Origin: Persephonella sp. KM09-Lau-8
GTDB lineage: Bacteria > Aquificota > Aquificia > Aquificales > Hydrogenothermaceae
DNA: 64,000 nucleotides
Assembly (NCBI RefSeq): GCF_000703085.1
Contig: NZ_JNLL01000001.1
Location: 434,001-498,000, forward strand
Direction: 5' to 3'
Shown here: one piece after another, positions 15,874 to 24,134 of the stretch
Layout: each line of letters starts with the position of its first letter
How positions within the stretch are numbered: the stretch's first letter is position 1
Notes under the pieces: model-generated
Databases searched by the model: none
What the model was told of the DNA's origin: nothing
The model's input: the letters and a program-made list of their open reading frames with translations, nothing else
Translations under genes and position numbers: made by a program

Positions 15874-17817
15874 ATGAAAATACTAAAAAAAGAAGAGATA
15901 TACCCTGTTTTAAAGCAACTATTTTCCTCAGCACAGAAAGAGGTAAAAATATCATCACCCTGGATAAAATCCGAAGTTTTAACAACACTTTTAGGTGATA
16001 AAAAAATAGATATTCAACTAATAATTAGAGGCTCTGAATTAGAAGATTTCTCAATAACAGATATAGATATTCTTAAAAAGATAAAATCTATCGGCGGCAA
16101 AGTTTATCTAAATCCAGACATACACTCAAAATTTGTAATCATAGATAATCAGAAAGCCGTTATAGGCTCTGCAAATATCACAAAATCAGGTCTTTATGAA
16201 GACGGAAATATAGAGACAGCAGTTTTAATTGAGAATAAACAGGAGATAAAAGAATTACTCCAGCAATTTGAGGAAATAAAGAAAAAATCAATAAACCTGT
16301 TTGAAAATATAGCCGGTATTGTCCTTAACAGCCTTAGTTCAATAACCGTTGAAGCATTTTTGTTTGAGGAACTTCCCCAGCAGACATACATAAAAATCCC
16401 GACCTCTGAAACGGCTTTTTTACTGGGAAGAATAGCCGTGATTAAAGAGTTAAACAGTTCTTTGTTCTCAACATTTTATAATTTTGCATCCCGTTCAATG
16501 CTGTCAGAAGCCCAGAAAATAGAAACTGTTCTGGAGCAGAAAGATGAACTTTTCAGAAAAGCCTTGCTATTTGCCTATCTAAATGAAAAAAATCAAAACC
16601 TACGGATAGCCCAGATAGAGATACTTGCAGAATTTAATCCTGAAAAAATCCAAGAGAAAGAAAGTATTTTAAAAACCCCTATGACACCGCCCCAGGCCGG
16701 TTCATTGATTTACACCCTTCATGATGAAAAAGAGATAGAAGATATCATGCAGATAAACCATGCAGGATACCAGATGGGTAAGCCTGTAAAATTTGGGAAA
16801 CTGTTTAATACATCCCTTAATGCTTTTATTGATTTGGAAAAGATATACACAATGCATATGGCTGTGCTGGGAACTACAGGTTCAGGAAAAACAACATTTG
16901 TCCGGAGGATGCTGGAAAATCTAAAATACTCAGATATTCAGACATTTATAATAGACCTTTACGGTGAATATAAAAAATCAGTTAAAAATCCCCATATCTT
17001 AGAAATTCCGGACATACTTTATCCTGTTAATTTTGACGATATAAAAAATCTGTTTAAAGAATACGGAATAAACTTTCAGGAAAAATCTTATGAAGAAAAA
17101 AAAGTAGCGGCATATTTCAGGAAACTCCTTAAACCCGACCTCCAGATAATTGGTTTTAGAGAAATCTCCCTTGAAGAAGCAATATTAAATGCAGTAGACA
17201 TGACAGAGCTAAAAGGAGAGCTAAGGTCTGAGCTTTTGACTTTTCTGGATATGCTAAAGAGAGATTACCCTGAAGAAGCCCTTAGATACCATACAAATCT
17301 TACACAGGAATTATTTGAGGCAATTAACAGCAATAAAAACTTTATTATCTTTGATTTTGAAAAAATAGAAAATCCTACAACAAGGGTAAATATAGCCGGT
17401 CTTGTAATGAAAGAGATATTCAGAAAGGCAAAATCAGACAATAAAAAGCGGGTTGTTATTCTGGAAGAAGCCCAGAATTTTGCCCCAGAAAAGGGATTTG
17501 GGGAAATTCAGGCAGGCTCTTCAAATATTTCTTATGTAATGGCAAGGAAGATAGCTACAGAGGGAAGAAAGTTTGACCTTGGCCTTATTGCAATAACCCA
17601 GAGACCTGCAAACATAAGCAAGTATGTCCTTTCACAGCTAAACACACAGGCAGTTTTCAAGCTGATTAACAGAAATGACCTTGAGGCTGTATCTGTGTTT
17701 TTTGAGTATTCAAAAGAGGATATTTTTAATATCCTGCCATTTTTAAAACCCGGAACAGGATTTATCACAGGTCTTGCTGTTCCTTTTGGTATTCTAACCG
17801 AGATAAAATTAGGATAA
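15874..17817 (+). CDS. PLD-like nuclease domain fused to HerA-type ATPase
   Basis: A 647-residue fusion. Residues 1-125 form one phospholipase-D-like unit with the HKD motif H84-x-K86-x4-D91 and a following GSANITKSG; such single-motif proteins work as dimers and include nucleases. After a helical linker, a beta-barrel-like HAS segment (about 270-315) precedes a FtsK/HerA ATPase with Walker A GTTGSGKT at 333-340, Walker B VVILEEAQN (E531/E532) and the HerA C-terminal block AITQRPANISKYVLSQLN. HerA hexamers pump DNA for the nuclease NurA; a NurA homologue lies 2.4 kb downstream on the same strand. A role in DNA end processing or phage defence is inferred. Confidence 0.82.
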   Translation: MKILKKEEIYPVLKQLFSSAQKEVKISSPWIKSEVLTTLLGDKKIDIQLIIRGSELEDFSITDIDILKKIKSIGGKVYLNPDIHSKFVIIDNQKAVIGSANITKSGLYEDGNIETAVLIENKQEIKELLQQFEEIKKKSINLFENIAGIVLNSLSSITVEAFLFEELPQQTYIKIPTSETAFLLGRIAVIKELNSSLFSTFYNFASRSMLSEAQKIETVLEQKDELFRKALLFAYLNEKNQNLRIAQIEILAEFNPEKIQEKESILKTPMTPPQAGSLIYTLHDEKEIEDIMQINHAGYQMGKPVKFGKLFNTSLNAFIDLEKIYTMHMAVLGTTGSGKTTFVRRMLENLKYSDIQTFIIDLYGEYKKSVKNPHILEIPDILYPVNFDDIKNLFKEYGINFQEKSYEEKKVAAYFRKLLKPDLQIIGFREISLEEAILNAVDMTELKGELRSELLTFLDMLKRDYPEEALRYHTNLTQELFEAINSNKNFIIFDFEKIENPTTRVNIAGLVMKEIFRKAKSDNKKRVVILEEAQNFAPEKGFGEIQAGSSNISYVMARKIATEGRKFDLGLIAITQRPANISKYVLSQLNTQAVFKLINRNDLEAVSVFFEYSKEDIFNILPFLKPGTGFITGLAVPFGILTEIKLG

Positions 17818-17873
17818 TTAGCAAAAAATTGCCGCAGGAATAAATTATTCCCAAAAAAGACTGAGGGAGAAGT

Positions 17874-18890
17874 ATGAAGTTTGTAGATAAAGCCAAGATT
17901 TATGTAAAAGGTGGAGATGGTGGAAATGGCTGTGTTGCTTTCCGCAGGGAGAAGTTTGTTCCTTTAGGTGGCCCAGCAGGTGGTAATGGCGGAAAAGGTG
18001 GAGATGTGATACTACAGGCTGATGATAGACTGACAACACTGCTGGATTTTAAACATAAAAGGCATTACAAAGCACAAAGAGGGCAACATGGTTCAGGAAG
18101 TAATAAACATGGAAAAAATGGGGAAGACCTTATCATAAAGGTTCCTGTCGGAACAGTTGTAAAAGATGCAGAAACAGGAGAGATAATAGCTGACCTTACA
18201 AAAAATGGACAGACGGTTGTTGTGGCAAAGGGTGGTAAAGGTGGTAAAGGAAATGCAGCATTCAAAACCTCAACAAACCAGTCCCCTGATTATGCAGAAG
18301 AAGGGCAACCTGGAGAGGAAAAATGGATAGAGCTTGAGCTTAAGCTGATTGCTGATATTGGTATAGTAGGATTTCCAAATGCCGGAAAATCAACTCTTAT
18401 ATCTGTTTTATCCAATGCAAGACCTAAGATAGCAGATTATCCATTTACAACCCTTGCTCCGGTTTTAGGTGTTTTAAAACTGGATTATGGAAAAAATGTT
18501 GTTATAGCTGATATTCCCGGACTTATAGAAGGAGCAGCAGAAGGACACGGTCTTGGACATGAGTTTTTAAGACATATAGAAAGAACAAAGGCTTTAATCC
18601 ATATGATTGATATATCTGATTATAGAGAAAGGGAGCCTGAAGAGGCATTTGAGGTAATAAACAAAGAAATGGAAAAGTTCTCCCCACAGCTACTTGAAAA
18701 ACCACAGATTGTTGTAGGAAACAAAATAGATATCCTGTCAGACAAAACAGAGATAGACAGGCTAAAAAAATATTTTGAAGAAAAAGGATATACATTTGTT
18801 CCAGTTTCCCTTGCAACCCTTGAAGGAGTTGATAAACTTAAAGAAGAGATATCAAAACTTTATGAAAAAATTACGGGAGAGGGGAAATGA
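17874..18890 (+). CDS. obgE: Obg family GTPase
   Basis: An essential ribosome-assembly GTPase of 338 residues. The N-terminal glycine-rich Obg fold (GGDGGNGCVAFRREKFVPLGGPAGGNGGKGG) is followed by the G domain with G1 GFPNAGKST, G2 YPFTTLAP, G3 DIPGLIEGA and G4 NKID. GAGGGAGAAGT leads to the ATG. The variable C-terminal domain is absent, as in several bacteria. It overlaps the next gene by ATGA. Confidence 0.96.
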   Translation: MKFVDKAKIYVKGGDGGNGCVAFRREKFVPLGGPAGGNGGKGGDVILQADDRLTTLLDFKHKRHYKAQRGQHGSGSNKHGKNGEDLIIKVPVGTVVKDAETGEIIADLTKNGQTVVVAKGGKGGKGNAAFKTSTNQSPDYAEEGQPGEEKWIELELKLIADIGIVGFPNAGKSTLISVLSNARPKIADYPFTTLAPVLGVLKLDYGKNVVIADIPGLIEGAAEGHGLGHEFLRHIERTKALIHMIDISDYREREPEEAFEVINKEMEKFSPQLLEKPQIVVGNKIDILSDKTEIDRLKKYFEEKGYTFVPVSLATLEGVDKLKEEISKLYEKITGEGK

Positions 18891-19798
18891 ACAAAAAACT
18901 GATAGCGATTGGAGCAGTTGTTTTAATCCTGCTGGGGATATCCGGAACATATCTTTATGCAAAATGGACAGGGATTCAAAAGGTTAAAGAAACGGTTGAT
19001 AAAATACTTTCTCAGGATAAGCTGAAAGAAAAAATAACAATAGGTGAATATGATTTTGAGCCAATAACAAACACAGCCATTTTAAAAAATATCACCATAA
19101 AGGATTACCCTGAAAAGGGATACACAGGAAAGATAAAAGAGATAAAAGTTTATGATTTTGGAGAGAACAAGGATTTTAAATTCCCAATAAAACTGACTGC
19201 AGAGGTTAAAGATTTTGAGGCCAGTTCAAAGGATTTTCATATAAATCTTAACCTGAAACAATCCTATATTTATCAACCTGACCAAAAAATATACCATCTG
19301 AAATATTCTGAAATTTACAATGACAAGTTCCATCTGAAATTTTCATTTAGTCTAAAAGATGTTGACCCAATTATCTTTAATTACGATTATGATAAGCAGT
19401 CAAATCCTGCAGATTATATGATGCTTTTTAGCAAATTACTCCAGATAAAGCCGCAGTTTTTGAGTATTGAATATGTAGACAGAGGGGCCACACAACAGCT
19501 GATTGAAGATATGGCAAAAAGGGAGCATAAATCTCCTGAAGAAATAAAATCAAAGATAATAGCTGACTTGCAAAAAGAGCTTGCTAAAGCCACAAATCCT
19601 GTAGAAAAAGAGCTTATAAAAGGATTTATTTCTATAATAAAAAAAGGAAAAGGTAGGATAATCATAGACATAAAAGCAAAAAATGATGTGGCATTTCAGG
19701 ATATGATGGTGCTTATGATGGTAGCTAATAAACCTGATGACTTATTCAGCTATTTAGGTAAATTCTTTGATATAAAAGTCAAATATCAGGAGAGATAA
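18887..19798 (+). CDS. Unknown membrane-anchored periplasmic protein (303 aa)
   Basis: Unrecognised. One N-terminal hydrophobic helix (residues 3-25) is followed by a soluble region likely in the periplasm. The pattern of alternating strands (ITIGEYDFEPITNTAILKNITIKDY) and the C-terminal helices recall DUF945/YdgA-like or AsmA-like proteins, but the match is weak. Tightly coupled to obgE (ATGA overlap) and to the next gene (adjacent stop and start), so it belongs to the HerA-obgE-NurA transcription unit. Confidence 0.7.
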   Translation: MNKKLIAIGAVVLILLGISGTYLYAKWTGIQKVKETVDKILSQDKLKEKITIGEYDFEPITNTAILKNITIKDYPEKGYTGKIKEIKVYDFGENKDFKFPIKLTAEVKDFEASSKDFHINLNLKQSYIYQPDQKIYHLKYSEIYNDKFHLKFSFSLKDVDPIIFNYDYDKQSNPADYMMLFSKLLQIKPQFLSIEYVDRGATQQLIEDMAKREHKSPEEIKSKIIADLQKELAKATNPVEKELIKGFISIIKKGKGRIIIDIKAKNDVAFQDMMVLMMVANKPDDLFSYLGKFFDIKVKYQER

Positions 19799-20242
19799 AT
19801 GCTGGTAAACAGATTTCCTAAAATGGCTGCCCTCCAAAAATACAGAGCATTAAGACTGGGATACCCTGAAGACCTTGCAGAAGCAATAGGAATAGCAGAA
19901 GCCCTAAAATATGCCATATTCAAAAGACTTGCCCATTCAGAAAGGAGATATCACGAAGAAGAAGAAAAAAGAAAGAAAAAAGAGGAACAGCTGGACTGGG
20001 AAACATTTAAAACATTTAAACTTGCTGCTTATAATGGCTGGCCTTATGTGGCAGGAAAGGTGGAAACCCCTGAAGAATACAAAAAGAATATTTTTTGGCG
20101 TTTTGGAGAAGAAGGAGGCAAAAAGATAGAACAATGGGCAGAAAATATAATCAAAAAAGTTCCTGAGGACTATCTAAAAAACGAACAAAAATTTTTCCGT
20201 GAGGTCTGGGTTCCTCACAGAGATGACCCGATTGATGTATAA
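19799..20242 (+). CDS. Unknown cytoplasmic protein (147 aa)
   Basis: No family recognised. An N-terminal helical part (ALQKYRALRLGYPEDLAEAIGIAEALKYAIFK) precedes a highly charged EEEEKRKKKEEQ stretch and a C-terminal half rich in Trp and aromatic residues (WPYVAGKVETPEEYKKNIFWRFGEEGGKK). No signal peptide or membrane segment. GGAGAG lies before the ATG. It sits one base after the preceding stop and 24 bases before NurA, possibly a lineage-specific partner in the cluster. Confidence 0.65.
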   Translation: MLVNRFPKMAALQKYRALRLGYPEDLAEAIGIAEALKYAIFKRLAHSERRYHEEEEKRKKKEEQLDWETFKTFKLAAYNGWPYVAGKVETPEEYKKNIFWRFGEEGGKKIEQWAENIIKKVPEDYLKNEQKFFREVWVPHRDDPIDV

Positions 20243-20266
20243 TATCCTCAAAAAGAGGGGATACAC

Positions 20267-21415
20267 TTGAGACCCGAACTTTTAAATAAAACTTACCGTT
20301 TAAAACAGGAATTATCCCAGCTTGCAATAACGCTTTCTGATGAAATAACAAAAGAAGAAGTTTCTTCAAAATGGAATTCTTATGAACCATCTCCGGTATT
20401 TAGAACAACAGCGGCAGAAGACGGCTCCCTGAACAAAAAACATTATCTTGGTTTTTATCTATATTCAGTTGCAGGTTATGCAATAAACTTTCATCAGGAG
20501 CAGGAATACTCAGAAGAGGTTGTAGGTGAAATAGGCCTTTCCGTGATTAAAAAAACAGAGCTTATTGACCAGTATCTCAGGATGTTGATGTTTTTGTGTG
20601 AGCTGAAAGCCCTGCTAAAGCTTGCTTTAAAGGAAAAACCTGAATTTTTGCTTATAGATGGAACACTCAGCAGCAGATTTATAACAATATTTCCTAAAAC
20701 AGACTGGTTTTCAGGGGAAGAGTTTGAAGGAAAAATAGCAAATGTTGCAGGTGAGTTTATAAAAGAGCTAAAGGAAAATCTATTTGATGAGGATATAGCT
20801 GCTTTCTCAATAAAAAATAAAGTAATTGCAAGGCTTATTGAAGTTCTGGGAAATAAAGGAAATAGAACAGATGTTATTGAAGCAACACTGGCAAAACTTG
20901 CATATTTTGAGTATCTGCTACTTCTTCATAAATTATTTTACGGACTTGACTGGAAGCCTGTTGTTATTGGAATAGCAAAAACTTCCCATTCAACAGAGCT
21001 GTTTAATAAATCATTACCTGATATCAGAATTTTGCACCAGCATATTACCGAAGAAGGATATACAAAACCGGTTTATCTTAATCTTGAAGAGACCAAATGG
21101 GAATTTTCTGAAATATTTGAAATGGTAGAAAGGGAGATAGCCTTTCAGCTTAAAGAAGTGAGTATAAAATATTTTTACTCTAAATATGATGAAGGCAGAA
21201 CAATATCTCTGATAGAGGTTTATGAAAATCCTGAACATACAGATATAACCCCTGAGTATATAATGGACACCTTGCATTATTTTGCTGTCTCAGGATATCC
21301 TTTCCCATTAAGAAAAGCAGATAACGAAGTGAGAATAACACACAAAGATATGGAACTGATAGAAAATCTACTGGGTCTTCAGAGGGAGCTTCATGGCAGA
21401 GAGGGTCTTACTTAG
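20267..21415 (+). CDS. NurA-domain nuclease
   Basis: A 382-residue protein of the NurA superfamily, RNase H-like nucleases that form a translocating complex with HerA and resect DNA ends in archaea. Evidence is the N-terminal AAEDGSLNKKHYLGFYLYSVAGYAI, containing the DGS acidic motif, and the second acidic motif FLLIDGTLSSRF, plus a late conserved helix. The start is TTG after AAGAGGGG. In bacteria NurA usually accompanies HerA or Sir2/PLD systems; here the HerA partner is the PLD fusion upstream. It overlaps the ComEA-like gene by 23 bases. Confidence 0.78.
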   Translation: MRPELLNKTYRLKQELSQLAITLSDEITKEEVSSKWNSYEPSPVFRTTAAEDGSLNKKHYLGFYLYSVAGYAINFHQEQEYSEEVVGEIGLSVIKKTELIDQYLRMLMFLCELKALLKLALKEKPEFLLIDGTLSSRFITIFPKTDWFSGEEFEGKIANVAGEFIKELKENLFDEDIAAFSIKNKVIARLIEVLGNKGNRTDVIEATLAKLAYFEYLLLLHKLFYGLDWKPVVIGIAKTSHSTELFNKSLPDIRILHQHITEEGYTKPVYLNLEETKWEFSEIFEMVEREIAFQLKEVSIKYFYSKYDEGRTISLIEVYENPEHTDITPEYIMDTLHYFAVSGYPFPLRKADNEVRITHKDMELIENLLGLQRELHGREGLT

Positions 21416-21689
21416 ATATCAGGTATTGCTGGTGTTGTTGATAGTTGGTTTATCCTTTGGGATAAATAAGATTTTTTTACAGAAAGGAAAAGTATTTTCA
21501 CCTGATAGATTAAAGGTTAATATAAACACAGCAGATATAAATACTTTGATAAAAGTCCCATATATAAAAGAAAAAACTGCAACGAAAATAATAAAGCTAA
21601 GGGAAGAAAACGGCGGCTTTACAAATTTAAATCAGCTAAAAAATTTGAGATACTATAAAAAATTTAAATACTTTTTGAAGGTGGAATGA
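21393..21689 (+). CDS. ComEA-like helix-hairpin-helix protein
   Basis: A 98-residue protein with an N-terminal membrane anchor (about residues 10-28) and a C-terminal double helix-hairpin-helix typical of ComEA, the DNA receptor of competence: VNINTADINTLIKVPYIKEKTATKIIKLREENGGF. The INTA sequence is the family hallmark. GAGGGAG precedes the ATG, inside the 3' end of nurA. It could bind incoming DNA; other competence genes are not nearby. Confidence 0.82.
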   Translation: MAERVLLRYQVLLVLLIVGLSFGINKIFLQKGKVFSPDRLKVNINTADINTLIKVPYIKEKTATKIIKLREENGGFTNLNQLKNLRYYKKFKYFLKVE

Positions 21690-22432
21690 TGCTGCTGGAA
21701 AATCTATCTTATGTGGAAGTAGAAGCATATTTAGTGGAAAAGGATATTGTTATTATCCCTATTGGTTCAACGGAGCAGCATAGCCCTTACGGCCTTATTG
21801 GGACTGATTTTATTACAGCTGAGGCTATTGCCAGAGAGGTAGGAAAAAGACTTGATATTTTGGTGGCACCTACACTGACCTATGGTATGTCCCAGCATCA
21901 TATGGGATTTAAAGGCACAGTAACACTTTCACCTGAAACGATGATAGGTGTAATAAAGGATATTGTCAATTCATTTTTAGACCATGGTTTTAGGAGAATT
22001 GTTTTTATAAACGGACATGGCGGAAATATAGAGCCTGTGAAAACGGCTTTTACACAGCTAAAATATGAAAATAAAAAAGGAATATTTGAAATTATATCCT
22101 GGTTTTTACTCCCTGAGGTTCAAGAGATAGAAAGGGATATATTTGAGGATAAAAATGGGTATCATGCTACTCCATCTGAAGTTTCAATAACAAAATTACT
22201 TAGACCTGAGGCTTTCAAAACAAAACCATCAGAGAAAAAAAGATTAACCAAACCAAGAAATCAGATTTATTACCCACTTTCCCGTGAAGAATTCAAACAG
22301 GCCTATCCAGATGGTAGAATGGAATCAGCCCCATGGCTTGCCAAAGAAAAATACGGAAAACTAATTATGGAAGAAGCCGTCAGAGTAATCTCAAACAGGA
22401 TTAGAGAAATTCTAAAGATGAAAATTTTGTAA
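21686..22432 (+). CDS. Creatininase family amidohydrolase
   Basis: A 248-residue member of the creatininase superfamily, which includes creatinine amidohydrolase, formamidopyrimidine amidohydrolase (ArfB) and mycofactocin MftE. Metal-binding motifs are IGSTEQHSPYGLIGTD near residue 25, the FINGHGGN segment (about 108-115) and a later conserved Glu. Substrate cannot be deduced; a riboflavin/F420-related role is possible by family. Overlaps the ComEA gene by ATGA and ends the cluster. Confidence 0.82.
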   Translation: MMLLENLSYVEVEAYLVEKDIVIIPIGSTEQHSPYGLIGTDFITAEAIAREVGKRLDILVAPTLTYGMSQHHMGFKGTVTLSPETMIGVIKDIVNSFLDHGFRRIVFINGHGGNIEPVKTAFTQLKYENKKGIFEIISWFLLPEVQEIERDIFEDKNGYHATPSEVSITKLLRPEAFKTKPSEKKRLTKPRNQIYYPLSREEFKQAYPDGRMESAPWLAKEKYGKLIMEEAVRVISNRIREILKMKIL

Positions 22433-22474
22433 AAATATTTCTTGTTTTAACTTGTGAGTAGATTTATATTTTAA

Positions 22475-22843
22475 GTGAAAAGAATTTTAGTATTCTGTTT
22501 AGGGAAGATGAAGGGAATATATGAAAGTAGTCTTACAAATATAGAAAAGGAAGCATTAAAAACAATTAAGGATTTTGTTTATAAGAATTTTATGGGAAGT
22601 GAAATTTTCATTTACGGTTCAAAAATTCATGGGGAATTTACACAAGAAAGTGATTTAGATTTACTAATAATAATTCCAGATTTAAATTGGAAAATGAAGA
22701 AAAAAATCATTAATAAAATAACTGAAGTTAATTGGAAATTTAATACCAATATAAGCCCTGTAGTTGTTTCAAAAGAAGAATGGATTAAGTATCCTTTAAT
22801 ACCGTTGTTCCAAGAAGTCAGAGAAAAGGGATTAATAATTTGA
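22475..22843 (+). CDS. Minimal nucleotidyltransferase (MNT) of a MNT/HEPN toxin-antitoxin module
   Basis: A 122-residue protein with the nucleotidyltransferase core IFIYGSKIHGEFTQESDLDLLIIIP, that is GS-x-x-x-G followed by the D-x-D catalytic pair. MNT proteins of this class antagonise a neighbouring HEPN ribonuclease, often by adenylylating it. The start is unclear: GTG at 22475 has no good ribosome site; an ATG at 22508 would give a shorter protein. The HEPN frame follows directly. Confidence 0.8.
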   Translation: MKRILVFCLGKMKGIYESSLTNIEKEALKTIKDFVYKNFMGSEIFIYGSKIHGEFTQESDLDLLIIIPDLNWKMKKKIINKITEVNWKFNTNISPVVVSKEEWIKYPLIPLFQEVREKGLII

Positions 22844-22853
22844 AGGAAATATA

Positions 22854-23222
22854 ATTGATTATTGGATAGAAAAATCTAATAAAAGTCTAAAATCTGCAAT
22901 CTTAGAATATCAGCAAGGATATTTAGATTTTGCAGTAAACCGTTTATACTATGCCATTTTTTATATTACAAGTGCTTATTTCTTTCAAAATAATAGGTAC
23001 TTTAAAAAGCACTCCGGATTAAGAGCGAATTTTCATAAGGAACTGATTAAGAAAGGCAAAATAGATAAGATTTATGGAAAACTTTATGATGAGCTATTTG
23101 AAGCACGAGAAGAAGGAGATTATAAACCTTTTGTTAATTTTGAAAGAGAACAAGTTGAAGAATGGATAAGGCTAACAGAGGAGTTCTTAAAGAAAATGGA
23201 AAATTTAATCAGGAATGCTTAG
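22854..23222 (+). CDS. HEPN-domain protein (UPF0332-like), no canonical start codon
   Basis: An open frame of about 122 codons reading DYWIEKSNKSLKSAILEYQQGY, then VNRLYYAIFYITSAYF, KKHSGLRANFHKELIKKGKI and AREEGDYKPF, which matches the HEPN/UPF0332 pattern by eye. It ends at TAG 23220-23222. Between the upstream in-frame stop and the conserved region there is no ATG, GTG or TTG. The best position is ATT at 22854, six bases after AAGGAA, 11 bases beyond the MNT stop. Either translation begins at ATT/ATA, or the gene is damaged at its 5' end. The body of the frame is undamaged. As the likely toxin, weak initiation could be a safety feature. Confidence 0.68.
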   Translation: MDYWIEKSNKSLKSAILEYQQGYLDFAVNRLYYAIFYITSAYFFQNNRYFKKHSGLRANFHKELIKKGKIDKIYGKLYDELFEAREEGDYKPFVNFEREQVEEWIRLTEEFLKKMENLIRNA

Positions 23223-23289
23223 GCAGCATTATTTCTTTAACTTATGAAATAGCGTAAAATATTTTGGAACATAAATAAAGTTATTCGCT

Positions 23290-24132
23290 ATGGATTTAGA
23301 AAAAAACATCCAGCAAGCTAAAGAGGTTTTAAAAGAGGCAGATGCCCTGCTGATTACTGCAGGGGCAGGTATGGGAGTTGATAGTGGTCTGCCTGATTTC
23401 AGGGGAACAGAGGGTTTCTGGAGGGCTTATCCTATTGCCAAGAAGCTGGGGCTTAGATTTGAAGAGCTTGCCAATCCAAGATGGTTCAAAGAAAATCCAA
23501 AGCTGGCATGGGCTTTTTATGGACACAGACTTAATCTATACAGGAAAACACAGCCCCATGAAGGATTTCATATACTCAGAAAATTAGGTGAAAGCAAAAA
23601 AGGAAAATATTTTGTTTTTACCTCCAATGTTGATGGTCAGTTCCAGAAAGCCGGTTATGATGAAAAAAGAATTGTTGAGATACACGGCTCAATCCATCAT
23701 CTCCAGTGCACATTACCCTGCACAGATGATATATGGCCTGCAGATAATGTGGAAGTTGAGATAGATATGGAAAAATTTGAGGCAAAAGAACCTCTACCAA
23801 AATGTATCCATTGTGGAGAAATAGCACGGCCGAATATACTGATGTTTGGAGACTGGGAATGGATTTCCCATAGAACGCAGGGACAGGAATTTAGATTTGA
23901 AAACTGGCTTGAGCATATATACGACATGGATTATAAGCTTGCAATTGTTGAGATAGGAGCTGGAAAAGCAGTTCCAACGGTGAGAGTAACATCTGAAAGT
24001 ATTGCTTATAGATACAATGGAACACTTATTAGAATAAATCCACGGGATTATGATGTCCCATCTTCAAAGCATATATCCCTCCCAATGAAAGGACTGGAAG
24101 GGATAAAGGCAATAACAGAAGGGCTGATATAG
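23290..24132 (+). CDS. Sir2-family NAD-dependent protein deacylase
   Basis: A 280-residue sirtuin. NAD-binding motifs GAGMGVDSGLPDFRG (residues 25-39) and TSNVDGQFQKAG, the catalytic His in IHGSIH, and two CxxC-like zinc pairs (CTLPC, CIHC) are intact; MFGDW and VEIGAGKAVP follow. It probably removes acyl groups from lysines in the cytoplasm. The start ATG at 23290 lacks a strong SD. It ends two bases before the convergent pyk gene. The structure is that of a stand-alone sirtuin, not a Sir2 defence effector. Confidence 0.86.
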   Translation: MDLEKNIQQAKEVLKEADALLITAGAGMGVDSGLPDFRGTEGFWRAYPIAKKLGLRFEELANPRWFKENPKLAWAFYGHRLNLYRKTQPHEGFHILRKLGESKKGKYFVFTSNVDGQFQKAGYDEKRIVEIHGSIHHLQCTLPCTDDIWPADNVEVEIDMEKFEAKEPLPKCIHCGEIARPNILMFGDWEWISHRTQGQEFRFENWLEHIYDMDYKLAIVEIGAGKAVPTVRVTSESIAYRYNGTLIRINPRDYDVPSSKHISLPMKGLEGIKAITEGLI

Positions 24133-24134
24133 TA

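Noticed and set aside
22475-23222. A single MNT-HEPN fused gene broken by a frameshift
   Set aside because: MNT reads cleanly to its own stop and the HEPN frame follows an AAGGAA site, fitting two separate genes.
23290-24132. Sir2 as part of a Sir2-HerA defence pair with the gene at 15874
   Set aside because: The sirtuin is a canonical 280-residue deacylase 5.5 kb away and not in the same tight cluster; no sign of a fused defence domain.
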